Part shown: positions 26,160-35,159 of the stretch, in pieces
Layout: each line of letters opens with the position of its first letter
Position numbering within the stretch: position 1 is the stretch's first letter
NCBI RefSeq assembly: GCF_900327775.1
Contig: NZ_OUMZ01000006.1
Coordinates: 372,001 to 436,000 of the forward strand
Reading direction: 5' to 3'
DNA length: 64,000 nucleotides
Source of the DNA: Roseovarius sp. EL26
GTDB taxonomy: Bacteria > Pseudomonadota > Alphaproteobacteria > Rhodobacterales > Rhodobacteraceae
Translations under genes and position numbers: made by a program
The notes under the pieces: model-generated
The model's input: only the letters and a program-made list of their open reading frames with translations
Told to the model about the DNA's origin: nothing
Databases searched by the model: none

Positions 26160-26900
26160 TCAGCGGCAAATCAAGGTATCAATTTCGCTGGCCTCATGTG
26201 CAATAAGGCGCTTCAACTTGCGTTGACTGATATTGCCCAAAACCGCCGTGCGCCCCACCACCAATGCGGGGGTGCCATAGAACCCAAACAGTTTTGCCAA
26301 TGCCGCAGTTTGTCTTAGCTGGCGGTCTATTTTTGGGTGATCCATGTCTGTAATCAGCTGATCAGGGTCAAGACCTGTATCTTGTGCCAATTGGCGCAGA
26401 TAAGCAGCGTTCGGTAGAAAGGGCGTGCCCATCAGGCGTTTGTGAAACACATCATAGGCCCCTTGCTGGCGGGCAGCGAGTGCCGCTCGTGCGGACTGGA
26501 CAGAGCTCGGCCCCAGCAGAGGGAGTTCATGAAAAGTTACAGCGATCTGCGCATTTTGGCCTAGGCGCTCCAGCATTGGGCCAATCTGACGGCAGTAGAC
26601 ACAGCGGTAATCGGTGAAATAAGCAATTGGAACGGTGCTGTTTGAACGTGGACGGGTAAACAGGGCATCGCAATGGTTGCCAATGCCAGCCTGTGCTTGC
26701 CCGGTACTTTCCAGGCCGATCAACGCGGCTGAACGATTGCCTGTGGACAGATCACCACCAGACATGCGGCGAAAGCCCGGGGCTGAAGATATTGGAGCAA
26801 AACTAAAATCAGGTTCGATAAGGCGCCTAAACGCAGGTGTAGATACAGCGAGTGCCGCGGCAGCGCCACCAATCGCAAGACACGCGCGCCGTGTCAGCAT
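26160..26900 (-). CDS. DsbA-family thioredoxin-like exported protein
   Basis: 246 residues. The N-terminus MLTRRACLAIGGAAAALAVS has a twin-arginine-like TRRxCL motif before a hydrophobic core, so export by Tat or Sec is likely. The thioredoxin fold contains the redox motif CVYC (Cys100-Cys103) in FTDYRCVYCRQIGPML, and the cis-Pro strand FGFYGTPALVVG near the end, as in DsbA/DsbG-type proteins. Periplasmic oxidation or isomerisation of disulfides is the expected role. No DsbB-like partner is adjacent. It is convergent with the transporter operon. Confidence 0.88.
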   Translation of the reverse strand: MLTRRACLAIGGAAAALAVSTPAFRRLIEPDFSFAPISSAPGFRRMSGGDLSTGNRSAALIGLESTGQAQAGIGNHCDALFTRPRSNSTVPIAYFTDYRCVYCRQIGPMLERLGQNAQIAVTFHELPLLGPSSVQSARAALAARQQGAYDVFHKRLMGTPFLPNAAYLRQLAQDTGLDPDQLITDMDHPKIDRQLRQTAALAKLFGFYGTPALVVGRTAVLGNISQRKLKRLIAHEASEIDTLICR

Positions 26901-26931
26901 GGGATGATATATATTTTATGAGTAAAAGGGA

Positions 26932-27111
26932 TCAGCTTTTACTCTCAAAATCCTTGTGCACCAGTTTGGCGTCACAATAAGGACATTCGACGAAACCGGT
27001 CTCAAGCGGGATCTGCAGATACACTCGGGGATGACCCAACGCGCCCTCGCCACCGTCACAAGCAACGCGGTAGCTATCCACAATTATGGTTTCTGGTGCT
27101 GCTGTTGCCAT
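26932..27111 (-). CDS. CHCC zinc-finger domain protein (NDUFS6-like)
   Basis: 59-residue cytosolic protein with Cys18, His27, Cys43 and Cys46 (ACDGGEGALGHP and VECPYCDAKL). This is the zf-CHCC pattern of the small alphaproteobacterial relatives of the complex I subunit NDUFS6. The ATG at 27111 gives the short family form; an upstream open frame adds 60 unlikely residues. Zinc binding is expected. A role in complex I assembly is known for mitochondrial relatives and only inferred here. Divergent from the ABC ATPase gene, 74 nt away. Confidence 0.88.
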   Translation of the reverse strand: MATAAPETIIVDSYRVACDGGEGALGHPRVYLQIPLETGFVECPYCDAKLVHKDFESKS

Positions 27112-27185
27112 CGGGCGTTTCCTTTTGCCGGCAATTCCACTAGGTGCGAATATGAGTGATCTAGAACGCAGGGGCAAGGGGACCA

Positions 27186-28112
27186 ATGAGCACAAATGCC
27201 ATCGAAATCCGTGACCTGAAGAAAACCTACGGCGGTGGCCGGGGCGCACCCGAAAAACATGCATTAAAGGGCATTGATCTGGATATTCCAACCGGATCTG
27301 TCTTTGGTCTGCTGGGGCCGAACGGGGCAGGCAAGTCGACGCTGATCAACATTCTGGCCGGACTGGTGACCAAAACCCAAGGGCAGGTCACGATCTGGGG
27401 GTTTGATCAGGATGTGAACCCACGTCAATCACGGGCTTCGATCGGGGTGATGCCACAAGAGCTGAACCTTGACCCGTTTTTTGCCCCGCGTGCCGCGCTT
27501 GAAGTGCAAGCTGGGCTGTATGGTGTGCCAAAATCACAACGTCGCAGCGATGAAATTTTGCGTTTGATCGGGCTGGAAGACAAAGCCGAGGCTTATGCAC
27601 GAACACTTTCAGGCGGGATGCGCCGTCGGCTTTTGTTAGGTAAGGCATTGGTACATCACCCTCATATTCTGGTGTTAGACGAACCCACTGCGGGGGTGGA
27701 TATCGAGCTGCGACAGATGCTGTGGGAAAACGTGCGCAGTCTAAACCAGCAAGGCAAGACCATCATCCTGACCACCCACTATCTGGAAGAAGCCGAGGAA
27801 ATGTGCGACCAGATCGCCATTATCAATCAAGGTGAATTGGTTGCACGCGACAGCACTGCCAATCTGTTGGGGCAGTTGGATACTAAAACTATGATCATCC
27901 AACCGGACAATGCGCCAGAAATCCTACCTGCGGCTGATGGGCTGGTTGTTGAAACGCGCCCGGATGGCGCGATTGCAGTGACCTACCAATCTGGAAAAAC
28001 CCCCGCTGAGTCGGTTTTAGGGGCTGTTCGGGACGCGGGTATTCGCATCCGCGACGTCAAAACAGAGCAGGCTGACCTGCAAGATGTGTTCCTAAAGTTG
28101 ACGCGAAAGTAA
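27186..28112 (+). CDS. Orphan ABC transporter ATP-binding protein (ABC-2 type)
   Basis: 308-residue ATPase closely resembling the one at 13871-14800: Walker A GPNGAGKST, MPQE Q-loop, LSGGMRRR signature, [12 protein letters not shown]alker B, LTTHYLEEAEEM H-loop, and a ~85-residue C-terminal extension. No permease gene is adjacent: a strong terminator follows, then a DUF2235 gene. It could work with the permease at 13113, with a distant one, or in another process. The N-terminal YGGGRGAPEKHALKGIDL has a short insertion before the first beta strand. Confidence 0.93.
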   Translation: MSTNAIEIRDLKKTYGGGRGAPEKHALKGIDLDIPTGSVFGLLGPNGAGKSTLINILAGLVTKTQGQVTIWGFDQDVNPRQSRASIGVMPQELNLDPFFAPRAALEVQAGLYGVPKSQRRSDEILRLIGLEDKAEAYARTLSGGMRRRLLLGKALVHHPHILVLDEPTAGVDIELRQMLWENVRSLNQQGKTIILTTHYLEEAEEMCDQIAIINQGELVARDSTANLLGQLDTKTMIIQPDNAPEILPAADGLVVETRPDGAIAVTYQSGKTPAESVLGAVRDAGIRIRDVKTEQADLQDVFLKLTRK

Positions 28113-28152
28113 GCGCACCTAGCGCACGAAGCATAGAGCTATTCTAGTTACG

Positions 28153-28177
28153 TCGGCTCAAACAGAGCCGATTTTTT
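28153..28177 (+). terminator. Intrinsic terminator after the orphan ABC ATPase
   Basis: The stem TCGGCTC (28153-28159)/GAGCCGA (28165-28171) with a 5-nt loop is followed directly by a run of six T. A textbook rho-independent terminator that isolates the ATPase from the next gene. Confidence 0.9.
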
Positions 28178-28278
28178 CATTTTGAATGCTATGCGTTAAT
28201 GGTTATCATTACTTTGGGTTGAGCTGTTTTAGGCTTATCCATTGGCCTGTTTTGGCTTTTTGTTTTTGGAATTTGAGA

Positions 28279-29454
28279 ATGTCACGCAAGCTTGTAGTGT
28301 GTCTTGATGGCACAGGAAATGAAATTGAGAAGAGTGAATCCAATGTTTTGCGGCTCTACAAAAGCCTGAAACGCACTGAGGATCAGCTGGTTTATTATCA
28401 ACCAGGGGTGGGAACATTGGATACGCGTCCGTTTGCCCGGATGTTTTTAACCAAACCCAAGCAAATGTTAGGTTTGATTGCAGGCATGGGGCTGGAAACC
28501 AATGTTCTTCGCGCTTTTGAATTCCTGTGCAAAAATTATCGTGAGGGTGACCGCCTATACTTTTTTGGTTACTCGCGGGGCGCATACACAGCCAGAGCAT
28601 TGGCAGGGTTTATCAATGATTTCGGCCTTGTGGATCCGCAAGAATTCCATCTTGTGGCCCCTGCCTTTCGGGCCTGGCGCCGGATGAGCGCGGATGACCC
28701 GAGGGTGAAGCATGCCAAATTGCGTATGTTGGAAAAAGCGTTCCAGATGCGGCATCCACCGATCCGGTTTCTGGGTTTGTGGGATACGGTTAGTTCTTTG
28801 ATCCGCATCCGGATCGGAAAAGGGACCATTGTCGAGTTTGGCACCCATTCCAGCGTCGATGAAAACCCATCTGTTGAAGCCGTACGCCACGTGTTGGCAA
28901 TCGATGAAACACGGCGTTTTTTCCGGCATCAATTCTGGACAGAAGGTCAGAAATATTACGGCAACCGTTTTGAAACCAAGAATGACCCGCCGCCACAGGA
29001 TGTAAAGCAGGTCTGGTTTGCGGGAACACATACAGATGTGGCGGGCAGCGTCGAAGAGCCCGAGGCGGGATTGGCAAAGATCACCATGCAATGGATGCGT
29101 GAAGAACTTGATGGGCTTGGGATCGATCATCTTGATTTTAGAACGATCATTTATAATCGCTATGTCCTTGGTAAAGAGGATAAGGTCACCAAAAAGATGA
29201 ATTTGCTGATCGCTAAACCGGATGCATCAGCAGCACTGCATAGCCAGATGAAGAAGGGTTGGTTTCTTTTGGAAGGGGTTCCAAGGCTTCGGCGTCGATC
29301 TCGGTGGCCAGATTTGGGACATGTTTTTGGCTATTACCTACCGTTTGGGCAACGTCGATATATTCCGCCGGGATCCACTATTCATCCTACAGCTTTAGCA
29401 CGGCGCGCAGACCCCTCAAACGACTATACCCCTTCCAATCTGAAGGGATTTTGA
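28279..29454 (+). CDS. DUF2235 alpha/beta-hydrolase-like protein
   Basis: 391 residues of the DUF2235 family. It starts with KLVVCLDGTGNE, has the nucleophile elbow FFGYSRGAYTARALAGF (GxSxG-like, Ser99) and the WFAGTHTDVAGS segment with the family's His-Thr-Asp. Relatives include Tle1-type phospholipase effectors and stand-alone hydrolases; no type VI secretion genes or immunity partner are here, so an effector role is unlikely. No signal peptide. The ATG at 28279 with TTTGAGA upstream is preferred to earlier in-frame starts. It borders the polysaccharide genes, convergent with the polymerase gene 12 nt away. Confidence 0.87.
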   Translation: MSRKLVVCLDGTGNEIEKSESNVLRLYKSLKRTEDQLVYYQPGVGTLDTRPFARMFLTKPKQMLGLIAGMGLETNVLRAFEFLCKNYREGDRLYFFGYSRGAYTARALAGFINDFGLVDPQEFHLVAPAFRAWRRMSADDPRVKHAKLRMLEKAFQMRHPPIRFLGLWDTVSSLIRIRIGKGTIVEFGTHSSVDENPSVEAVRHVLAIDETRRFFRHQFWTEGQKYYGNRFETKNDPPPQDVKQVWFAGTHTDVAGSVEEPEAGLAKITMQWMREELDGLGIDHLDFRTIIYNRYVLGKEDKVTKKMNLLIAKPDASAALHSQMKKGWFLLEGVPRLRRRSRWPDLGHVFGYYLPFGQRRYIPPGSTIHPTALARRADPSNDYTPSNLKGF

Positions 29455-29465
29455 GGGCCTCTGAC

Positions 29466-31022
29466 CTAACGGGGAACTCTGACGTGAAGCTTTGAGGGTG
29501 CCGCTGCTAAAGGCCCATCCACAGGTTCCGGGACATCCCTGAGATGATCCGGGATCGCGTATGTTTCCTCAGCTGTGTCTTTGGCTATTTGGATATCAGC
29601 CAAAAGTGTTGCGGTCTGGTATCGTCCCATGACCGAGCCCGCGATCAGCCACAAGATTGGGCTGATTGTCGCATTTGGCAGCAGATCAATAAGAGCGATA
29701 CACAAGACAATCCCTAAGGAGGCGGTGGCCATGCTGGTCTGCAGTTTGCGTCTTTGTAACCCCAGCATGATCAGTGGAATACACATCAGCCCAAACCGGG
29801 CGATATAACCCAGCCACCCGTTTTCACTAATGATGATCACCCAATAGCCGTCGGTCGTTGTCACATCACGCCCACGGCTGTCAAAGACACGTGCGCGACC
29901 CCATCCACCCCATCCAGACAGGGGTTTTTGGCGCGCCTTTGCCAGAATGCGATCCTCGTTATCAAAGCGAAACAACAACGACTCTGCGCGATGATCATCA
30001 ATGCTTTGCGCAGCGCTGTAAATGGTATTGACGGGAACGAGGCCTGCACTGCGCATCATCGGATAGACAAGCACTATGGCCGCAAATGTAGCCGCGACCA
30101 ATGTTTGCCCACGAACGCCGAGAAATAATATAATTGGGCAAAAGATGAACGCCAAAGCGAGCGCGCCAAGAGACTTGCTGAACATGAGAACAGCAAACAG
30201 CCAGACCCCGACCATTAACCACTTTCCGGATCCAATTTTACCGTTCTCACAGCGCCAGATCGCAAAAGCCGATGCACTTGCCATTGCCACCAAGATCGAA
30301 AGCCAGAGACCATGGGGCATAAACACCAATGGCCGAAACCCATTTCCGCGAATGTGCTGGATCCATGAATGTGGGAAAAATCCATAAACCATGCTGTTGA
30401 TTTGCGGGCTCATACGGATTTCATAGGCAATCAATACTGAATACAGCAAGAGGGCGATGGCCAGAATTTTCAGCAAAAGTTTTTGTGAAACTTCAGATGC
30501 CAAATAGCGACGACCAAGGAAAAATGGCAGAATTGAAATCAGTAATACCGAGCCAATCGCAAGTGCGTCATAGGGCTTCAGGCCCGCGATCGAGCGTACG
30601 CCCCTCGCGACCGGCGTTGCATTCATAAGTGCTGTTAATATTGGTGATATGGCAGCCAACCCCATCAGGCCCCAGAAAATCAATTTGCCGCGTTGGGGGA
30701 TAAAGCTCAGGTCTGCAATCGCGGTATTTTCCGCGACAGTATCTTCCGCAATCGCAGTGCGCCCCTCTGGCCGCTCTGTCATATGTTGAGGTTTGTTTTT
30801 GCGTGCAAAAATCAGGCACATGAGTGCCGCGCTGATGATTGGAATGAGATCTTTATCAACAGTGGGTAAGGCAGGAAGGTCGAAACCGACTTTGGATGGC
30901 AGCAGTAAATATCCGGCAACGATTGTCCAGATCAGTGCAGGGCGAACCGGTAGTGACCGAAACAGTAAAAATGCGACCAATGGCCACGAATAAAGTACAA
31001 TATGAGCAAATCCGTTTGGCAT
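29466..31022 (-). CDS. O-antigen ligase/Wzy-like polysaccharide polymerase
   Basis: 518-residue inner-membrane protein with about ten to twelve hydrophobic helices. The O-antigen ligase (Wzy_C) signature region is visible: KPLSGWGGWGRARVFD and TTDGYWVIIISENGWLGY in a large periplasmic loop (about 370-410), with conserved Arg/Trp/Gly. A soluble tail of about 50 residues follows the last helix. Such proteins polymerise or transfer lipid-linked oligosaccharides at the periplasmic face. Transcribed away from the glycosyltransferase operon across a 258-nt divergent region. Polymerase versus ligase cannot be decided by eye. Confidence 0.85.
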   Translation of the reverse strand: MPNGFAHIVLYSWPLVAFLLFRSLPVRPALIWTIVAGYLLLPSKVGFDLPALPTVDKDLIPIISAALMCLIFARKNKPQHMTERPEGRTAIAEDTVAENTAIADLSFIPQRGKLIFWGLMGLAAISPILTALMNATPVARGVRSIAGLKPYDALAIGSVLLISILPFFLGRRYLASEVSQKLLLKILAIALLLYSVLIAYEIRMSPQINSMVYGFFPHSWIQHIRGNGFRPLVFMPHGLWLSILVAMASASAFAIWRCENGKIGSGKWLMVGVWLFAVLMFSKSLGALALAFIFCPIILFLGVRGQTLVAATFAAIVLVYPMMRSAGLVPVNTIYSAAQSIDDHRAESLLFRFDNEDRILAKARQKPLSGWGGWGRARVFDSRGRDVTTTDGYWVIIISENGWLGYIARFGLMCIPLIMLGLQRRKLQTSMATASLGIVLCIALIDLLPNATISPILWLIAGSVMGRYQTATLLADIQIAKDTAEETYAIPDHLRDVPEPVDGPLAAAPSKLHVRVPR

Positions 31023-31280
31023 GGCGCGTTAATGCTTGGTCCACGAAGTCATTGATGCGGTGGGCAAATGCCCATACCAAAGATATAGGGAATACCGTAA
31101 ATCTGCAACTTGAATGCCACTGATATATAAACAAGTCATTTTCATATTTAGACCATAAAATGACAATGTTGCGCCAATAGAGATGACGCAGGTAAAGAGA
31201 GTAGTTATGCGAGTTAGAATATTTCAAAGGTGTGAGGAAAACGCTTTAACCCTATTTCACAGGGTATGCGACGACAGTAA

Positions 31281-32276
31281 ATGAATATGAAAAAGCAAGC
31301 CTCCCCCCCAGATCAAACCGTGCGGGTGTTGATCTCGGTGATCAATTACCGAACCGCAGAGCTGACGATGCAATGTGTGCAGTCCGTGTTGGATGATTTG
31401 GGAGATATTGAAGGCCGTATTGCCATTGTTGACAATGCATCTGGTGATGATTCGGTTGAAAAACTGAGAGAATGGGTCGCAACATTAGAGCGCAAAGCGC
31501 AGGTAAGCCTGATTGAATCTTCATCCAATAGCGGGTTTTCTGGCGGGCATAATCAGGGGGTTTCCAGTTGTGAGGCAGAATATTACCTGATTCTGAATTC
31601 GGATGCAGTGCTTAGACCAGGGTTTTTCAAAGAAATTCTGAACGTGGCCGATGAAAATCCAAACACCGGGTTGTTTGCCCCCAGTATCGAGTATGACTCC
31701 GGCGAAGTGCAAGTCAGCTGTTTTCGCTTTCATAGCCCATTGAGTGAGCTGGCACGAGGCGCGGGCAGTGGTCCGGTTTCAAAACTGGTGCGAAATCACC
31801 TTGTGGCGCTGGACATGCCACCTGAACCAGATACGATCGAATGGGCCAGCTTTGCCTGTATCTTCATCCGGCGGGCAGTGTTTGATACAGTCGGGTTGAT
31901 GGACGAAGGGTATTTTCTGTATTTTGAAGACACTGCATATTGTCGGAAAGCCCGAAGCGCTAACTGGAACATAAAACATGTACAAAAAGCGGTTGCAGTG
32001 CATTTTCGCGGAGGGAGTGGACCAGTGAAGTCTCTGGCGCATGAACGCAAACGTTTGCCAGCATACTACTATGCTTCGCGGTCCAGAATGTTCTATCAAT
32101 CTTATGGTTGGCTTGGGCTTGTTGGCGCCAATCTGTGCTGGGTTCTGGGGCGCGTTTTGGCCTTCAGCAGGGTTCTTTTTGGCAAACGTATCCCGCAGGC
32201 AAATCAGGCCGAATGGCGCGATATCTGGATCAACATATTTTCCCCGTTGGGGAAGAGCTATGCGAAAAAGGACTGA
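31281..32276 (+). CDS. Family 2 glycosyltransferase (rhamnosyltransferase-like)
   Basis: 331 residues with a GT-A fold: VLISVINYRTAELTMQCV, IAIVDNASGDDSVEKL, and YYLILNSDAVLRPGFF, where Asn-Ser-Asp serves as the metal/nucleotide DxD equivalent, then the acceptor-side GLMDEGYFLYFEDTAYCRKA. The NYRT...DNASGDDS pattern is like WbbL-type rhamnosyltransferases. The C-terminus has an amphipathic, possibly membrane-attached helix (GWLGLVGANLCWVLG). First gene of a four-gene operon; the sulfotransferase follows after 3 nt. The start ATG at 31281 has no clear ribosome site; ATG 31287 is an alternative. Confidence 0.9.
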   Translation: MNMKKQASPPDQTVRVLISVINYRTAELTMQCVQSVLDDLGDIEGRIAIVDNASGDDSVEKLREWVATLERKAQVSLIESSSNSGFSGGHNQGVSSCEAEYYLILNSDAVLRPGFFKEILNVADENPNTGLFAPSIEYDSGEVQVSCFRFHSPLSELARGAGSGPVSKLVRNHLVALDMPPEPDTIEWASFACIFIRRAVFDTVGLMDEGYFLYFEDTAYCRKARSANWNIKHVQKAVAVHFRGGSGPVKSLAHERKRLPAYYYASRSRMFYQSYGWLGLVGANLCWVLGRVLAFSRVLFGKRIPQANQAEWRDIWINIFSPLGKSYAKKD

Positions 32277-32279
32277 GGT

Positions 32280-33125
32280 GTGCAGCCTGATTTTGTGATC
32301 ATAGGGGCGATGAAATGCGGCACCAGTACGCTCGCGACGCAGTTGGGGCAGCAGGACGGGATCTTTATGACCGACCCCAAAGAACCAAACTTTTTCTCTG
32401 ATAATGATCAATACGCACGCGGGCGGGAATACTATCAAGAATTGTTCACGCCAGCGCTACCAAACGATATCAAGGGCGAGGCCAGCACTCACTACACCAA
32501 GTTGCCGACCTATCCTGAAACTGTGTCCCGAATGATTGCGGCTTTGGATCAGCCGAAACTGATCTATATGGTCCGAAATCCAATTGCGCGGGCCGTGTCC
32601 CATTACATTCATGAATGGAGCACGGGCGTGATACAAAGTGATATTGAAACGGCGCTTGAGAACGATGCCGAGCTGGTCGACTACGGTTGTTACGGACGCC
32701 AGATCATGCCGTTTGTTACGGCTTTTGGAGCGGAAAATATATACCTGACCAGCCTCGAAGAGGTCCAAGCCGATCCGCAAACGGCACTGGCAGGGGTCTG
32801 CAGGTTTCTTGGTCACGAAAGTGCTGTGAAATGGCACGAAGAACAGGCGCAGATGAATCGATCCGCTGAAAGAATTCGTAAATTCCCGATGCATGGCCTG
32901 CTGTTTGATAACCCTGTCGCACGCGCCGCACGCCGTGCGTTGGTGCCACAGCGGTTGCGGGATAAGATCAAGCAAAGCCGCCAGATGTCAGACCGCCCTG
33001 AGATGTCAGAGCAAAGCAAAGTGCGGCTGCAGGGTATCTTTGCCAAAGACCGCGAGATCCTTGCTGGAATTTTCCCGACTCATTCTGCGCTGCAGCTCTG
33101 TTATCCGTTTGTTGACGATGAATAA
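32280..33125 (+). CDS. PAPS-dependent sulfotransferase domain protein
   Basis: 281 residues. The PAPS 5'-phosphosulfate loop is IIGAMKCGTSTL (7-18), followed by the PNFFSDN segment common in heparan-type sulfotransferases, and the 3'-phosphate motif YMVRNPIARAVSHYIHEW. Together these define a carbohydrate sulfotransferase. It starts with GTG, with AGGA seven bases upstream, three bases after the first glycosyltransferase, and overlaps the next gene by 8 nt. Its place inside the glycosyltransferase operon implies that the encoded polysaccharide or its glycolipid is sulfated (inference from context). Confidence 0.92.
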   Translation: MQPDFVIIGAMKCGTSTLATQLGQQDGIFMTDPKEPNFFSDNDQYARGREYYQELFTPALPNDIKGEASTHYTKLPTYPETVSRMIAALDQPKLIYMVRNPIARAVSHYIHEWSTGVIQSDIETALENDAELVDYGCYGRQIMPFVTAFGAENIYLTSLEEVQADPQTALAGVCRFLGHESAVKWHEEQAQMNRSAERIRKFPMHGLLFDNPVARAARRALVPQRLRDKIKQSRQMSDRPEMSEQSKVRLQGIFAKDREILAGIFPTHSALQLCYPFVDDE

Positions 33126-34098
33126 GGGAATGCCCCGGATAGGTGTTGTGATCATTGGCCGCAACGAAGGTGAACGCTTGCTGCGCTGCCTGCATTCCGT
33201 TCCTGCATGGGTAGAGCGCACGGTCTATGTGGATTCCGGTTCAACAGACGGAAGTGGCGCAGCGGCGATAACGGCTGGCGCGATCTTGCATGAACTGGAC
33301 CTGAGCACAGCATTCACCGCCGCCCGCGCCCGAAATGAAGGTTTGGCCCGATTGACGGCAGATGATGAGGTGGACTTTGTTCAGTTCATCGATGGCGATT
33401 GTGAGCTGCGCGAAGGTTGGATCGAAGCGGCTGTCACCTTTTTGCAAGACCGCCCTGATGTTGCTGCCACTTGTGGCAGGCGACGCGAAAGATTTCCTGA
33501 GGCATCGGTTTACAACCGGCTGTGCGATTGGGAATGGGATACGACAATTGGACAAGCGCGTGCCTGTGGTGGAGATGCCTTGATGCGGGTAGATGCCCTG
33601 CAGCAGGTGAATGGCTTTGACCCCAGTTTGATTGCCGGAGAAGAGCCTGAACTTTGCCTGCGTTTGCGTGCAAAGGGATGGAAAATCTGGCGGCTGGATC
33701 TTGAGATGACCTGGCACGATGCTGCGATGACGCGACTAGGGCAATGGTGGAAACGCAACCGCCGCGCGGGGTTCGCCTACGCCGAAGGGTTCGATATGCA
33801 TGGCACCCCACCAGAGCGGCACAGGGCCCGAGAGGTGCGCCGTGCATTGTTTTGGGCCGGGTTGCCTTTGGCCATGGTTCTGGCGGCGCTGCTGATCAGC
33901 CCATGGGTTTTATCAGGATTGTTGGTCTTCCCCTTGCAGGTTCTGCGGCTCATGATGCGCGATTCGGCTTTGGGGCCGGCAGCTTTTGAGAGGGCATTTT
34001 TCATGACCTTTGCAAAATGGCCCGAAGCGCAGGGCGTCATGGAATATCATCTGCGCAAACGAACTGGCGGCAAAGCCAAAATCATCGAATACAAATAA
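33118..34098 (+). CDS. Family 2 glycosyltransferase with C-terminal membrane segment
   Basis: 326 residues: GVVIIGRNEGERLLRCLHSV, VYVDSGSTDGSGAAAITAGA and the DxD-type FIDGDCELREGWIEA, then GGDALMRVDALQQVNGFDP and EEPELCLRLRAKGWKIW on the acceptor side. A hydrophobic pair (about 235-275, WAGLPLAMVLAALLISP) suggests attachment to the inner membrane. The ATG at 33118 overlaps the sulfotransferase end by 8 nt; ATG 33130 with GGGA just upstream is an alternative start. Third gene of the operon. Donor and acceptor sugars cannot be told. Confidence 0.9.
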   Translation: MNKGMPRIGVVIIGRNEGERLLRCLHSVPAWVERTVYVDSGSTDGSGAAAITAGAILHELDLSTAFTAARARNEGLARLTADDEVDFVQFIDGDCELREGWIEAAVTFLQDRPDVAATCGRRRERFPEASVYNRLCDWEWDTTIGQARACGGDALMRVDALQQVNGFDPSLIAGEEPELCLRLRAKGWKIWRLDLEMTWHDAAMTRLGQWWKRNRRAGFAYAEGFDMHGTPPERHRAREVRRALFWAGLPLAMVLAALLISPWVLSGLLVFPLQVLRLMMRDSALGPAAFERAFFMTFAKWPEAQGVMEYHLRKRTGGKAKIIEYK

Positions 34099-34127
34099 AG
34101 ATATATTGAAACGTATTAGGCCGTTAT

Positions 34128-35105
34128 ATGAACACGCCGATAGTCACAGGATCCAAGATGTCCAATACCCCAGATAAAAGCCGTAAGTACCTTTTGATTT
34201 CGCCATGCCGAAATGAGCAAGATTATATGCGTCAGACTTTGGATACGGTCATCGCACAATCAGAGACGCCTGCGCTGTGGGTGATCGTCGATGACGGATC
34301 TACCGATGATACGCCAGAGATTTTAGCGGATTATGCGGCACGCCATGACTGGATCAAGATCGTGCAAAAGCCAAACCGCGGCCATCGCGCTGTTGGTCCG
34401 GGTGTGGTCGAGGCGTTCTATTTTGGCCTCAATAGTGTCGATATGGATGCATTTGATTATCTGTGTAAACTGGATCTCGATCTGGCGCTCCCACCAAAGT
34501 ATTTTGCGACCCTTATGGACCGGATGGAAACAGAGCCGCGTTTGGGAAGTTGCAGTGGCAAGCCGTATTTCACCAATGATGCCGGGCGGATGATCAGCGA
34601 AAAATGCGGTGATGACATGTCGGTCGGTATGACCAAATTTTATCGCCGCGAATGTTTCCAGCAGATTGGCGGCTTTGTGCAAGAGGTCATGTGGGATGCC
34701 ATCGATTGTCATAAGTCACGGCAACTTGGTTGGACGGTTCTCAGCTGGGATGCACCAGAAATACGATTTGAACACCTGCGACCAATGGGATCCAGCCAAA
34801 AGGGTGTGCTTACTGGCCGGATGCGGCATGGTTACGGGCAATACTACATGGGGAGTGATCCACTCTATTTCACGGCGACAGCGATTTTCAGAATGGCGCA
34901 CCCGCCTTATGTGATTGGTGGTTTGGCAACGTTTTGGGGCTATTGGCGATCGTTCATAAGTCGCCCGAAAAAGCAGTCAGATCAGGAGCTGGCAGCCTTT
35001 ATTCGCAGATATCAGCGCCTTGTTTTGCGTATGGGAAAGGGCAAAGCCGTTGCCAAGATTGAAGCAGAGCAGGCGCATCTGTGGACTGCCACATATGGTG
35101 CATGA
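34128..35105 (+). CDS. Family 2 glycosyltransferase
   Basis: 325 residues with the GT-A core near the N-terminus: YLLISPCRNEQDYMRQTLDTV, WVIVDDGSTDDTPEILADYA, and the DxD motif in YLCKLDLDLALPPKYF. Acceptor-side residues follow in GGFVQEVMWDAIDCHKSRQLGW. The CRNE and DDGSTDDT pattern is common in exopolysaccharide glycosyltransferases. It lies 29 nt after the previous glycosyltransferase, last in the operon. ATG 34158 is an alternative start ten residues in. A hairpin at 35125-35152 separates it from the convergent exosortase gene. Confidence 0.9.
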   Translation: MNTPIVTGSKMSNTPDKSRKYLLISPCRNEQDYMRQTLDTVIAQSETPALWVIVDDGSTDDTPEILADYAARHDWIKIVQKPNRGHRAVGPGVVEAFYFGLNSVDMDAFDYLCKLDLDLALPPKYFATLMDRMETEPRLGSCSGKPYFTNDAGRMISEKCGDDMSVGMTKFYRRECFQQIGGFVQEVMWDAIDCHKSRQLGWTVLSWDAPEIRFEHLRPMGSSQKGVLTGRMRHGYGQYYMGSDPLYFTATAIFRMAHPPYVIGGLATFWGYWRSFISRPKKQSDQELAAFIRRYQRLVLRMGKGKAVAKIEAEQAHLWTATYGA

Positions 35106-35124
35106 CTGTGCGGTGATCGTCTTG

Positions 35125-35152
35125 TAACACAGCCGCTAAAACGGCTGTGTTA
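35125..35152. terminator. Bidirectional hairpin between the glycosyltransferase operon and xrtD
   Basis: A perfect 11-bp stem TAACACAGCCG (35125-35135)/CGGCTGTGTTA (35142-35152) with a 6-nt loop lies between convergent genes. T runs are absent on both sides, so termination is probable rather than certain. Confidence 0.6.
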
Positions 35153-35159
35153 ACGATGA

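Noticed and set aside
28279..29454. Type VI secretion phospholipase effector (Tle1)
   Set aside because: It belongs to the DUF2235 superfamily, but there are no vgrG, hcp, adaptor or immunity genes nearby, so stand-alone hydrolase is the safer call.
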